Assembly (NCBI GenBank): GCA_002943765.1
Contig: PQWQ01000008.1
Coordinates: forward strand, 1,798,001 to 1,862,000
Length of the DNA: 64,000 nucleotides
Reading direction: 5' to 3'
Source of the DNA: Psoroptes ovis
Lineage: Eukaryota; Arthropoda; Arachnida; Sarcoptiformes; Psoroptidae
Positions within the stretch are counted from its first letter, which is position 1. Every line of letters starts with the position of its first letter. The notes beneath the pieces are model-generated. The model was given only the letters and a program-made list of their open reading frames with translations. It did no database searches and was not told the origin of the DNA. Position numbers and translations under genes: made by a program. This document shows positions 26,201-38,145 of this stretch, piece by piece.

Positions 26201-29200
26201 CATTGAATCAATTGATATTCAAATATTGAATCATTAATGGATAAATCAATTAATACAGGAATGAAATGAATGAAATTGAGATTGAATCGAAATTCAAATA
26301 TCATTCATTTCATTCATGTAATCATTCACTGATTCACTGAAATTTCAAACAAAAATCAAAAAATTTTCAAATTTCATACTTCCGTATATGTTGTTTAACC
26401 ATTATTATCAATAACTGTCATTGAATTTATTCAATGATTTTTGGTGATCAATCGATTGATCAATGATTGATGGATGGATACGTGTCTATTGGTGTGTATT
26501 CACTCGATCAAATCATTGATCAATTGATCAATCATCGTTCGAACGAAACCAAAAGCAAAATATACAAAGTAAATCTCAATTATTTCATTCATTTTGACCA
26601 TGATACAATACATGAACACAGACAGGCAATCACCAACAATACCAAAATACAACCTCATATATTAAGGTTGTCCGAAAAGTTCATTCGGCTTAATCACGAT
26701 AGAGTTGCCGATGAAAATCGGCCAAAACTTTTCGGACAACCCCAAATATACATTCAACACTTTTATATTTAGTCTACGACACGACAATTAACAACAACAG
26801 CAGCAGCAACAGTGCTGTTTAATTACGTCAAACCTTTTAAAAAAAAATTATTGAAAATGTTCAATGAAATCTGATCGATTTCAATTGATTGATTGATAAC
26901 ATCTCAATTATCCTTTTTCAATTGTCCCCTAAATTGACATTAGCATCATATATGTGTGGCTGTGTTGTGTGTACATTGCTCTAAATTTGAATTTTTTTGA
27001 AATTTTCAATCAATTTTCAATTGATTTTATTGATTTTCAATCGATTTTAATGATATTTCAATTGATTCGATATTTTTCCATAGCATTTCCTTTTCAATAC
27101 ACTTCATGTACGGCATTTATCAACAACAGCAACAGGCCATAATAATAATAATAATTCAAAACGTAAATTATCATTTAAAAATGTATCAAATGTTGTCATA
27201 CAATTGCTGCATTCGATTAAATATTCAATTGATGTTCCATTTGCTAATATGGCTATGATTGGAAGCAATTCAAATTCAAATTTAAATCAATTAAATAATT
27301 CAAATCGAATTAATTCAAATTCAAATCAATTAATATCATCATCATCATTGTTGCAATTGAATTCCATTGGTGGTAATACTGGTAATAATAATAATGGTAA
27401 TAGTTCAATGATTATTAATCAGAATAATAATAATAATAATAATCAACAATCAGAATCGATTACATTTAATAAAAAGGTGAGTCGATTTTAAAGATTATTG
27501 ATTTAATAATTAGGTTGTGTCCGAAAAGTTTTGGCGGATTTTCATGTGCTATTTTCATTGGATTGAGCCGAATGAACTTTTCGGACAGCTTAATATAATT
27601 CTTGATTTGTAATTTGATTTAATCGATTCGAATTTAATTCAAATTCAATTATTCCAAAACTATAGTTCCAAGATAATGATAGTAAATTTCGTAAACCATT
27701 CAAAAAACGTCATTCGCTTAATTGTCATCAACATACAAACATATCCACAACGAATCGTGTAAATAAATACCTATCGCAAGCCATTGAAGCACGTTCAGTT
27801 GATCAAGAAAAATCCACACATGTTAACCTATTCACCTTGTGTTTTAAAGATCGTCGTAAAGAAAAACAATTTTGTGATGAAAAAGATCGTAACTATTTGG
27901 TTGCATTATCATCATCATTGTTGCTGCTATGCCTGTTGACGGCCATTGAATTTGTCATCTTGAGCAAGTAAGTCTTTCCGAAAACCTTTGAACCCTTTAA
28001 TCCTTTGAATTCGAACGTTTTTCATTAATTTCGAACGATTTTCATTAATTTTCGAACGTTTTTAACTAATTCGAATGTTTTTTACTAATTTCGAACGTTT
28101 TATCTGTTTCAATTGATTCGAATGACCCTTAAATGACCCTAAAATGACCCTAGAACGATCATATTGGAAATATTATTTGTAATCACATTCGTATGGATAT
28201 CGATTACGATCATATTAGTGTTGGCAGCTCGTTTAGATGTAAGTATTTTTTGACGATTTATGCAGGTTTATTCAATAATTTAACCCTTTTATTCGATGAT
28301 TTGACCCTTTTAACCCATTTTGAACCCTTTAAACCTTTTAAATTCGACCGAATCTTCTGGTTTTCTCTTCCAATGGACATTATTACGCTGAATTACATCG
28401 CATTCGACAGTGCATACGCTTTGATATATCGAAAAATTTCTTCATCCGTCTAACAACGGTTATATCATCAATCATTCTTATTTATTCGATAGCTCAAATT
28501 AATGTTGTAAGTATTAATTCGATCCTGAGTAACTGATTCAATTGATTAATCATTAATTTGTTTCAATTTCTCCATTTAGTTTACATGCATCGATAATATG
28601 GTTTGTGATTATCAAAATCATTCATTTATCATTGATCATCATCACCATCAAAATCATCAATTATCATCGAAATTGCCGCTATCCGCCGATATTTCATCGA
28701 CATCATCGATACCATCGACACCATCGATATCATCGTCTTCAGGATTATTATCGTCTGATGATGGCGATATATCAGCTTCGAATTCAAACTCATTATCACC
28801 ATCATCATCAACAACGCCATTAATCGAATCAATTAGCCGCCTATGTCCATATCCACAATATATAATTATATCTTGTATCATATCATTTCTATCATTAGTC
28901 ATATTTTTACGTTTACAAATGTTTTTCAAAGCAATCCTATTGATTCCGATGGCTATTGTTTATATTCTGCTGATTGAATATACACATTTTAAATTGTTTG
29001 AATGTGTTTATGAGTATGTATTCGAGGAAATATTTCATATACAGGGTTTAAAGTTTTATTTCAGAGTTTTAAAATTGAATTTCGTAGTTTTGAATACAAT
29101 TTGAAGCAGTAAAATTACGAAATTCAATTTTAAAACTCCGAATTAAAACTTTAAAACCCTGTAATAATTCAATGATTAATTACATTTTTCTTTACCGTCA

Positions 29201-32200
29201 TACAGATATGGTATACCATTGTATATTACTGGTCCATTAATAATCATGTATTTCGTGTTGGCCATCTTATTGCACGGCCGTCAAGTTGAATGGACAGCTC
29301 GATTGGATTTTCTATGGAACACCCAGGCAAATGATGAAAAATTGGAAATGTTGGAGCTTCAAAATAGTAATCGTCGTATATTGTTCAATCTACTACCATC
29401 ACATGTTGCAACACATTTCTTGGATAATCAATTTCGTAATAATATGGTTAGTGTTGTTTGATTAATGTTGAAATAGCCAGTATTAATCGTGATTTATTTC
29501 GTTTTTTCTCGTTCAAATTTTGGCTTAGGACCTATATCATCAATCATATGCCAAAGTTGGTGTCTGCTTCGCTTCGATACCGAATTTTATGGAATTCTAT
29601 GTTGAATTAGATGGAAATAATCAAGGTGTCGAATGCTTGAGGCTATTGAATGAAATTATTGCCGATTTTGATGAGGTATTTGGTTTGATTTATTGGTCAT
29701 TTTTGATTAATTCATTCATTAATTTTCCATACTTTGACCAATAGTTACTGGATCAAGAAAAATATAAACCAATCGATAAGATTAAAACCGTTGGTAGCTG
29801 TTATATGGCCGCTATTGGTCTCATACCACAATATCGTATACCGGAAAATGATTTGAAATATCAAGCAGAAAATATGTGCTGCCTAGTTGATGTTGTATTC
29901 GATATGAAAGATCGTTTGGCTGAAATTAATGATAATTCATACAATAATTTTATGCTACGTGTTGGCCTCAATATTGGGCCCGTTGTGGCCGGTGTTATCG
30001 GTGCACGTAAACCACAATATGATATTTGGGGTAATACGGTTAATGTTGCATCACGGATGGATTCGACTGGCTTGCCGAATCATATACAATGTACGGAAGA
30101 AGTTTATCAACTTTTAAAGGTTTGTTGTATTTTCGGACCTTTTAAATTCGACCCTAACCATTGATCTCTTCTGATTAGGACTATCCATATGAGTTCAAAT
30201 GTCGTGGCACTGTGAATGTCAAAGGCAAAGGTGAAATGACCACATATTTTTTGTTGGGCAAAAAACCGAATCACAAACCATTCGTATCGCTACGGCCAAG
30301 TACGGCTATCGATGGTCAACAACAACAATATCAACAACAACAACGTCAACAATCGAAAAATATATCAAACCTTATGTCGTTGAATAAATTTCGTTCAAAT
30401 TTAATGGCCAATACAAATACAACAGCGAATACACGTCAAAATAATAATTTTATTATTGAAAATCGTCAACAACAACAGCCACAATCGAAACAAATTAATT
30501 CCAATCAGCACCAACAGCAGCCATTACGGCGATTATCATCGATTGATGAACATTCAATGTACGATTCTCGTAGGAATTCACTGTGTTATAATGAACCTAA
30601 ACCCATAGTGCTTGGAAAATCATCAACAAAATCGAATAAAATTCGACAATCATCGATGATAATTGATGAAGATAATGATGATGATAATGAGGATGAAGTG
30701 CCAATTATTCATCATGGATTCACAACGAATAAACAATTTCTCGATAATTTCTATTATCTCAATGATGGACAACAATTTCCGGTGCTGCCAGCGGCATCAG
30801 CCCCTGCAATACCACCAGTACCAGCAGCCCAAATGTCACGTTGTACAACAACATATTCATTAGCTGACACAACAAAGGCGACAATCGAATCCGATGATAG
30901 TCTTTCGAATCGAATCGAATCTTCCGATTCGGATACTGATTCAGATGATGAAGCTAATGATGTTGATATAGTCGTTAATTGCGCTAATAATAATGATAAT
31001 TTAATGAATAATCGCTCGTCCAGTGCTTCGGCATTAACCGAATCATCAACATCACTGTCAAGCTGTAAATATGGACAAATTATTCGAAGAAATAATAATC
31101 ATTTACCAGCGAAGCAATTATTGTTCAAAGCTAATGATGCTTCGGAAAAAATACAAAAACGTGCTTCAATATGTCTTAATGATTATCCATCATCATCAAC
31201 ATCAGCTGTAGCAGCGAATAAATTCCCAAATAATGCCAGAATATCAAAGAATCTGTTCCTTCGAAAACAATTGTCACATCAAAATAATGATGATATCATT
31301 AATCAACGATTCGAAAAACAAAATTCACCAATGATTTTGCATAGATTTTATCATATTGATGATAATAACAATGGTGATATCATCGATAGTAAACAATCGA
31401 TGGTGATTAATCCAAAATTTCGCCATCGAAATTATGCTCGTCAATATGAATTATCTTCATCATCATCGGAATCAGATGATTCGGATGATGATGGTGATAT
31501 AAATTCAGTTGCAGCTTCTGTTGGCACCGATTATCCTAGAATTAATGATGGTAGAATGGCCCGAAAACCAAATCGATTCAATTATCATAATTATTTATCA
31601 CGTGTTAATAATAATGACCATAATAATAATAGTTTTGAAAATCATTATGGACGTATCCGAAAGAAATATTCATTGGATAATTTGAATAATAATAATACAT
31701 CATCAATAATAACTGATCGAACCGAAATTGATGATGATGATAGAAATATTGTTGAATTGAATTCAACAACAACACCGAATATTGAAGATATAATTGATGA
31801 TACAAATGATTCTACGACCACTAATGATAATGATAATACAAATAATAATACTGAAGATGATTGTATTGATTATTTGGATAATAATCTAAGTAATATTGAT
31901 AATGATCATCGATCATCAATAATTAATGATTTTAATTCATTAATCAATGAATGTCCAGATAATCGTTTAGTGGATTTTTATAATGATTTTCAATCTTTTA
32001 ATCATCGAAATGATACAAATCGAAATAATTTAAATAATAATGAAATATCCATGTTATCATTGAGATCGATTAATGATTTATTGAATAATAATAATCGTAG
32101 TGATAATAACGATTATGATAATGAAAGTATTATATCGATTGATCATCAATCTTCGATCATTGATACCACTAATAATAATCAAGATGATGATGATTATAAT

Positions 32201-32680
32201 CAAACTGATTGTACATCTGAATTATTATTCGATGATTCAAGATCATCATTATTTAATGATAATATCAACAATAATAACAGTAGTAATAATAATAATAATA
32301 ATGGAAAATTATTAATAACAGATTTAGATACTGTTGATAATAGTACGTCGACAATACCAGAAAACATGAATAATAACAATGACATAATCGATGTTAATGG
32401 AAATCATCAACATAATGTGATCAGTAATAATGACAATGATATCAATGATGATCACATTAATCAACGATTCGGTAATCGTAATCTTAACATTACTAATAAT
32501 AGCATCAATAATCGAATGAAAAGATTTAATCAAATAAAAATTAATCAATCAAATATCACTAACCATGCTGTTACTGCTGGATCAAATTTAATGATGGATA
32601 TAAATATGAATAATATGATGATGATGATGGATCATCATCATGATGATCAAGATGAAAATCGTAATGAGATAAATGTTTGA
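23201..32680 (+). CDS. rut: Membrane adenylyl cyclase, rutabaga / ADCY1 (Ca2+/calmodulin) type
   Basis: Makes cAMP from ATP at the plasma membrane. Exons: 23201-23839, 24881-25520, 25703-25878, 27084-27476, 27666-27967, 28154-28238, 28411-28506, 28580-29013, 29206-29446, 29529-29675, 29745-30119, 30179-32680; 2009 aa. Order: six membrane helices; C1a (about 285-485) with metal-site FADIVGFT and LGDCYYCV; C1b (about 486-616) with RKLSFKNVSNVVIQLLHSIK, aligning with the calmodulin-binding stretch of ADCY1/rutabaga; six more helices; C2 (about 960-1195) with WGNTVNVASRM; and an 800-residue Asn/Asp/Ser-rich tail. LFNTLHVR after C1a also recalls rutabaga. All junctions are phase-consistent. The start is the first ATG; a stop lies about 60 nt upstream in frame. 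Introns contain six miniature transposons. Type 1 against type 8 was judged by eye from C1; Drosophila rutabaga likewise has a long tail. Confidence 0.95.
24128..24282. mobile_element. piggyBac-like MITE in cyclase intron 1
   Basis: 155 bp flanked by TTAA, with inverted ends TTAACCCATAAAACTCGAG and (reverse complement of the right end) TTAACCCTTAGAACTCGAG, 17 of 19 matching. TTAA target sites and CCC-starting ends are characteristic of piggyBac elements. The interior has a GGTGAGCATAGCTCACC palindrome and is more GC-rich than the intron. No coding capacity. Confidence 0.8.
25925..26004. mobile_element. Family A MITE with mismatched (chimaeric) arms, cyclase intron 3
   Basis: Left end is the CCGAAAA subtype (GGTTGTCCGAAAAGTTTTTG), but the right end is the CCCATAAGTT subtype (GGCAAGAATTTATGGGACAG). 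The outer right TAA is lost. Confidence 0.8.
26036..26122. mobile_element. Family A mariner-like MITE, inverted CGGCTTAATC-core subtype, cyclase intron 3
   Basis: Arms AGGTTGTCCGAAAAGTTTTG and GAACTTTTCGGACAGCCTAA, with core ATCTATTGTGATTAAGCCGA in the reverse orientation. It starts 31 bp after the previous element. Confidence 0.86.
26660..26748. mobile_element. Family A mariner-like MITE, CGGCTTAATC-core subtype, cyclase intron 3
   Basis: Arms AAGGTTGTCCGAAAAGTTCA and AAAACTTTTCGGACAACCCC, core CGGCTTAATCACGATAGAG. Close to a subtype consensus. Confidence 0.87.
27507..27595. mobile_element. Family A mariner-like MITE, cyclase intron 4
   Basis: Arms TTAGGTTGTGTCCGAAAAGT (with an extra GT) and GAACTTTTCGGACAGCTTAA. 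The core ATTGGATTGAGCCGAATG is a diverged inverted CGGCTTAATC core. Confidence 0.83.
29040..29163. mobile_element. Family B palindromic Tc1-like MITE, cyclase intron 8
   Basis: Begins TACAGGGTTTAAAG and ends CTTTAAAACCCTGTA. Long arms AATTGAATTTCGTAGTTTTG / ATTACGAAATTCAATTTTAA. Fills most of the intron and is the best-preserved copy of the TACAGGG form. Confidence 0.85.
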
Positions 32681-33324
32681 TAATAATTCTTGTTGATGAA
32701 TGAATACAGGAAAAAAATTGTGATTTTCTCAAATAATTGATTAATTGATCAATGACAATCTCTTTTAATAATTAATTGATTTCACTGAACTGTAATGTAA
32801 TGTAATGATATTAATGATAATATAGTATTTTTTACAAATTTTTTTCTTTTTCATATTTGCCAAATATTTTAAAAAATTTTTAAAGTTGTTGTTGTTGTCA
32901 TTTGTTTTTGTTGTTTTGTTTTGTTCAAAACAAATAAATCAAATTTTTTTTTTTGAACTTTAATATTTCTTCAAGTGATGAACTTTCTGTCAAACTTTTC
33001 GCCTAAAATTTTCGGCGAAATTTCATGCATTTTCTGGCCTTTTTTGAACTTTAATAAATTTTATTGAATGCTTAAAGCAGTCATTCTCAACCTTTTTTTC
33101 GCCGCGGCACACTGAAAAAAAGAAAAGCCTTTATTTCCAAAATCTTGCAGCACACCAAGTAAGGGAATAGTAAAGGAATGAGTTAGATTTCCGAAATTTG
33201 GCGGCACATTTTTGGAATCTGGCGGAACACTAAAGTGCCGCGGAACACCGGTTGAGAATGACTGGCTTAAAGGAAGGTTGACTATAAAACGATGTCTAAT
33301 TAAAGCCTGATGGTTTACATGGAA
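32681..33324. other. Tail-to-tail spacer between cyclase and RhoGAP genes
   Basis: AT-rich 3' flank of the cyclase; an AATAAA occurs near 32933. A hAT-like element occupies 33078-33264. No open frame of note. Confidence 0.6.
33078..33264. mobile_element. hAT-type MITE with perfect 8-bp target duplication
   Basis: 187 bp bounded by CAGTCATTCTCAACC and its exact inverse GGTTGAGAATGACTG, directly flanked on each side by GCTTAAAG (33070-33077 and 33265-33272). Subterminal GCCGCGGCAC / GTGCCGCGG is also inverted. CAGNNATTCTCAACC ends with 8-bp duplications are typical of hAT elements. The intact duplication suggests a relatively recent insertion. Confidence 0.92.
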
Positions 33325-35971
33325 TTATTGTAATCTTTCTACATCAAATATTGAACAATATTCTTGAAGAAGAAAATCAACAATTTGACTTTGCTTGACT
33401 TGTAACATCATATCGACTATCAAATTATTCAAATCATTCATTTTACGTATTAATGTTGGTCCAAAAACTATGGCTAAATTTTGTATATGCATACGATTTT
33501 GTTTCGAATGTTTTGTAACCCTGAATATTTGTGAGTTCGAAATATTCGAAAATATCAATATTGAATGATAATTCAAATCAACTTATGGTAATACTCACCG
33601 TATTAAATGTTCTAATAAAAATTTCAACGTATAATAATTACAATCAGGGAGGGTGTTGATCAAATTCTTCATTGATTCTAGTTTATCCTTTCGATTGTCA
33701 ATTTCTATGAGTGAAAATTCGTTAAAAAATCAATCATTAAATGCATCAAGACATTTATCAAATCGTTAATTTACCATTCAAATTAATCAATGATTCAAAA
33801 CAATCATACGGAAACAGTGGTTCTTTCATTTCACGAAAAAACATTTTCAACAAACCAGTCAACACATGTACATCTTGTTCTTTATACAATCCATTATAAT
33901 TATCTTGATTAATTTCAAAACGTAATCGTTGAACAGTGGATAGATTACCACAAGCACGATACAGACCATCAGCATCAATATCGAGTCGTTCGATAGCCGT
34001 AATACATTCGGTAACAAATTTCGGAACGTTCGATTGCTCACGTAAACAAATCAATTCCAATCGGCAACCGAAAATGTTTTCATCTTTGATTATACCTTTT
34101 TCACGTAAACTTTCTAATGGTGGCCGTTTTTTAAGGAAATTCAACAGGCGTTCACGTATTTTTTTTCTTTTATCAAGCGATTGTTGTGATTGTGGCTGTT
34201 GTGTGGATGATAATTGTTGAACAGCAGCCGAATGCTGTGGACATTTCGATACTAAATTACCGTAGCCACTAATCGTACTTGATCCTTGTATTTGAAAATC
34301 TTTGAGATGATAAAGGCGATTACCTGTTTCGGATAACAAACAATCGATTAATCGATTTGATTCAGTCAAATTACTTTGAAACTCACTTTTTTGTGATCGA
34401 GATCGACGAAAATTGAAATCATCATTTTGACTGGTGAAATCAGCAATATGAGTCTATTACAAAATCGAGTAGAATTAATAATTCGAATATCTTTGAATTG
34501 GAACTTACCAATTCATTAATACATTTACAAATACAATCTTTCCATCGACGAATTTTTTCACTATCATCATCTTGTATTAATGTTTCACAATCAAATGTAG
34601 CGATTTTGAAACAATTTTTTTTACTTGTATCATTTGTTGTTGTCCATTCACATTTTGCATTCAGCAATGCAATAATGAAATCTGGTTTATGCAGCTAAAA
34701 TTTATAGGGAATTAACCAATCGATTAATTGAAATCTTATCAATCAGCTGATCGATTGTTACACTTACATAATTATTTGATTTTTGTTCTTTATAAAAATA
34801 TAAATAATATTTCGTTAGAACAGCAAATGATGATGTCCAATTTTTACGTTTAAATTTACCGGCAATTTTCGTACGTGTACGTATGATGTGATCATTAAGG
34901 ATTATCTATATTCAAGGTAAATTAGAAGGAATTTCAAATTTAGACCAAAATCAATCAAATAAATCAATAATAATTACTTCAGAAGGATCCAACTCATTCT
35001 TAGGTGTAGGATAATAACCTTTATAATCTTGAAATGGTCTTGTATGTTTAAATTTTCCCGAAACTCTTATACCTGTGACAATTGAATTAAAATAAATCAA
35101 ATTTGAATGGAAGGACACGAATCAAAGCTTGCACAATACCTTTATTATCATTCATAGGCGATATCATTGCAATCGATTGTGCTTTGATGCTCCGGTCATT
35201 TGTCGACATCAGTCTATTATTCAGAGGTTTCGAATGTTTTGAATTTCCTATGATTTCGGGGAGTAACAGGTGAACATTAAACATCGAAACATTCAAAGTA
35301 ATTCAAAGATATTTCCACTTACCATCGGTAAAATCCTATGATCAACGAGAAAATTAGAAATTTGAGTCAATTAAAACGATCATACATGGGAAAATCAATC
35401 CAAACAAACATACCTGATCATCATCTGTATCATCTTTCATGTTCCTTTGATTTCTTGAATCATCATTATTCGATTTCCAATAATCATTGATCATGGACAG
35501 TGTTTGCTGATGATATGGGTTATATGATTGAGGTGATTGTTGTCCTGGCTGCTGCTGATGCAGATATATTCGTCCATCACTGTCACGGCCGCAGAACCAC
35601 TGTATTGAAAGACATGGAAAAGTTCGAATTAGTCAAAATCAATTAATTAATCAATCAAGAATTAAATCAAATTAAAACTAATTCAAATCGAATTTAAATC
35701 AAATCAATTCCACCACCACAGTGAAACTGAGAACCTTTTCAATTTCTTCTTGCGTAAATAGTGGATCATCATCTTTGAATATTGGCGAGAAATTTGTGGG
35801 ACCATTAACATCAGTATTGTTTACAGCTGTATTTGATGGTGATATTCGATGGTCATCATCATCATTATGCTGATCATTCGTTTCTAAACTCCTACACATA
35901 TCAAATAATGACCGAGATATTTCTTCTAATGATATCGATATATTCGTTCGATTGTTACGCAAATTTGACAT
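33325..35971 (-). CDS. Rho GTPase-activating protein with PH and RhoGAP domains (ARHGAP12/15/27 type)
   Basis: Stimulates GTP hydrolysis by Rho-family GTPases, probably membrane-directed by its PH domain. Exons on the minus strand: 35971-about 35735 (donor ambiguous), 35599-35414, 35335-35323 (13 nt), 35247-35140, 35072-34978, 34915-34778, 34694-34509, 34453-33775, 33704-33599, 33520-33325; about 647 aa with this first exon. Order: an acidic N-terminus, a WW-like piece (WFCGRDSDGRIYLH) lacking the second Trp, a PH domain (GKFKRKNWTSSFAVL to RRWKDCICKCINEL), and RhoGAP with arginine-finger DADGLYRACGNL, LLKMFFREMKEPLF and NLAIVFGPTLIR. KGIIKDENIFGC at the RhoGAP start is typical of ARHGAP12/15/27. 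An alternative 5' coding exon is listed at 36604-38145. The family is certain; which paralogue is not. Confidence 0.9.
35323..35335 (-). other. 13-nt coding microexon of the RhoGAP gene
   Basis: On the minus strand CATAG precedes GATTTTACCGATG and GTAAG follows it. It adds DFTD plus the first base of Gly and carries the frame from phase 0 to phase 1, exactly what the next exon (AG before GAAATTC) needs. Omitting it would shift the frame. Confidence 0.8.
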
Positions 35972-36603
35972 GATTTATGCTTCGTATAATTGAACTGATT
36001 CGAATTAATTAATCAACCAAAAAACAATTGAAAACCCGTAAATTACAGCGAAAATACTCAATAAAATGTTCAATTGTGACCACAATGATGATGATGATTT
36101 GCCATTAATAACAATAATCATACGACAATTTTGGTTGTCAACAGCCAAAACAATACACTAATAATGATACATATTTGACTCTCATATATCGTTATATAAA
36201 TCATTTCCTATTTAAAAATATGGATATATTTTCAATGATTGAAAATATTTTTAAATTGAAATTAGAATTATTTTTGTCGTTTATGTTTTCAATGTGTATT
36301 TCATTTCCAATTTACATTCATTGTACAACAATAGTATTGTATCATCATATCAATTGATATTCAATTTCTTCATATTCACTTTACTTCATTGATTGACTGA
36401 AGACCAATATATATAACGGATATTGAAATCCTTCGTCGTTTGTTTTTTTTTTCAAATCAATCAATGTGATTATTGATATTTCAATTATTTCATTTCATTT
36501 GGCTGAATACAAACCTCATTTTCAAATTGTGGTCGTCCATCATTCATTTATTTTTGATCAATTAATTATTAAAAACACATTTGAATGTTTAATTATTACT
36601 TAC
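35972..36603. other. Spacer or intron between the two alternative RhoGAP 5' exons
   Basis: AT-rich, no recognisable exon. On the minus strand a possible acceptor (CGAATCAG) lies 20 bases before the ATG at 35971. All three frames from it hit stops before joining the downstream exon, so it can only serve an untranslated leader. Confidence 0.5.
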
Positions 36604-38145
36604 ATTTTGATTATTATTCGAATCTTTTAAATAAAAACATTTTGAATTCGAATTCGAATTTGAATTGTTGCTGCTGGCGCCATTATCATTATCATTCATT
36701 GTATTATTGTTCATAGCCACTTCAATCATTTGCCAATCGCTTATTGAATAATTTTTAAATAAATTTTCAATTATTTTCAATGGATTATTATCATCCCCAT
36801 CATGATTATTATGACCATCATTATCATTATTATTATCTTCATTATTTCCATGATTAACATTCGACGAAAAATGATCTTTATTTTGGACCAATTGATTTGA
36901 TTGATGTTTATTAGTAGATTGATCATTGTTATTATCATTGATATTATTGCCACAATTATTCACAATCGATAATGAAGTTGATGATGATGACGAAGATGAT
37001 GAAGACGAAAGTATCGAAGATGATGATATCGATGATGATTGTTCATTCAGTTCATTATTTTGACAATTTATGGCCGTATTTTGGTCATCGGCTGTCAGCT
37101 GAGTTAATGGCATTACGACATTACTACAATTACGATCGCTCGAAGGGCCATTATCACGACTATCGACATTTGCATTAATTACATTGACATTCGTATTGAC
37201 ATATTTACAACGATTATTATGATAATTAAAACTATGATTACGTTTTAAATTTCCCACCGCCGAAGATGATGTGGATGTGGATGACACTGATGATGATAAT
37301 AATGAGTCGGAATCATTCGAATTCTTAATTATCATTGAGCTATTATTGTTATGTCGACCATTCAATAATAATAGCTCACTATCACTATCATAATGTGATG
37401 ATTGCTCAACTAATGGCTGTCTTCGTTGATCATGTTTCAATGTAATTCGATCATCTATCATTGAATTATCACCTGCACCATCAAATTTGGTGGCCGTAGC
37501 GACATTTCGCTTGATCATACGACGTCTTGGTGGTTTAATTTTGATGATATTTTGCTGGTCATTTTGTGTGATTCGATCAGCTGATGGACAAATCATTCGA
37601 TTATCAACATTCGAATTATCACCAAATTTGATTCGATTCATTTCATTAATGATCACTGAAAGGTTTTCATATAATGGATACATTTTCGATTGTTGCTGCA
37701 ATTGTTGAAGACGTTGCCGTGGTTTTATTTTCGGTATTTTGACCGTATTTTGTTGCTGCTGGTCATTTTGTCGTTGCTGATCACTTTGATTAATCATCAC
37801 ATTATTCAATGATTCATGACTAGAATTTGATTGATCATTCGAATGATTGTCCATCGTTGATTGTTGTGGACATTCGGCTTCGAATAATGATGATTGATGT
37901 TGCTGTGATGAGGATTGCTGGGGTGGTGAGGATTGATGGCGCTGCGATGATAATGATGATGAAGATGGCGGTGGTGGTGCTGGTAGTAGGCGTTGTTGTA
38001 ATTGATGTTGTTGGAGTTGCTGCTGGCGATGGTGATGATGATGATTTAACAGGTGTACATCTTGTACATCAGCGAATATATTTACAATACAAGAATCTTG
38101 ATTATGTGAATCGGTATTGTTGTTGATTATTGGTGATATAAGCAT
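36604..38145 (-). CDS. Long Gln/Asn/Ser-rich 5' coding exon, probably an alternative N-terminus of the RhoGAP gene
   Basis: One open exon of 514 codons from ATG at 38145 to donor AAT|GTAAGT at 36604 (phase 0). Composition is dominated by His, Gln, Ser and Asn runs, with a Pro-rich LLPAPPPPSSSSL and a PLYENL motif. Its last residues, SDWQMIEV..KCFYLKDSNNNQN, look like the first two thirds of a WW domain. Splicing phase 0 to the RhoGAP exon at 35599 puts Trp exactly where the second WW tryptophan belongs, 11 residues after the Phe of FYL. ARHGAP12/27 proteins carry WW domains and similar tyrosine motifs before PH-RhoGAP, so I infer one gene with two first exons (about 1082 aa for this form). 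It could instead be a separate low-complexity gene. Confidence 0.6.

Noticed and set aside
35972..36010. Splicing of the long Gln-rich exon (36604) into the 35971 exon
   Set aside because: The only acceptor near its start (CGAATCAG) leads to stops in all three frames before reaching the open frame.
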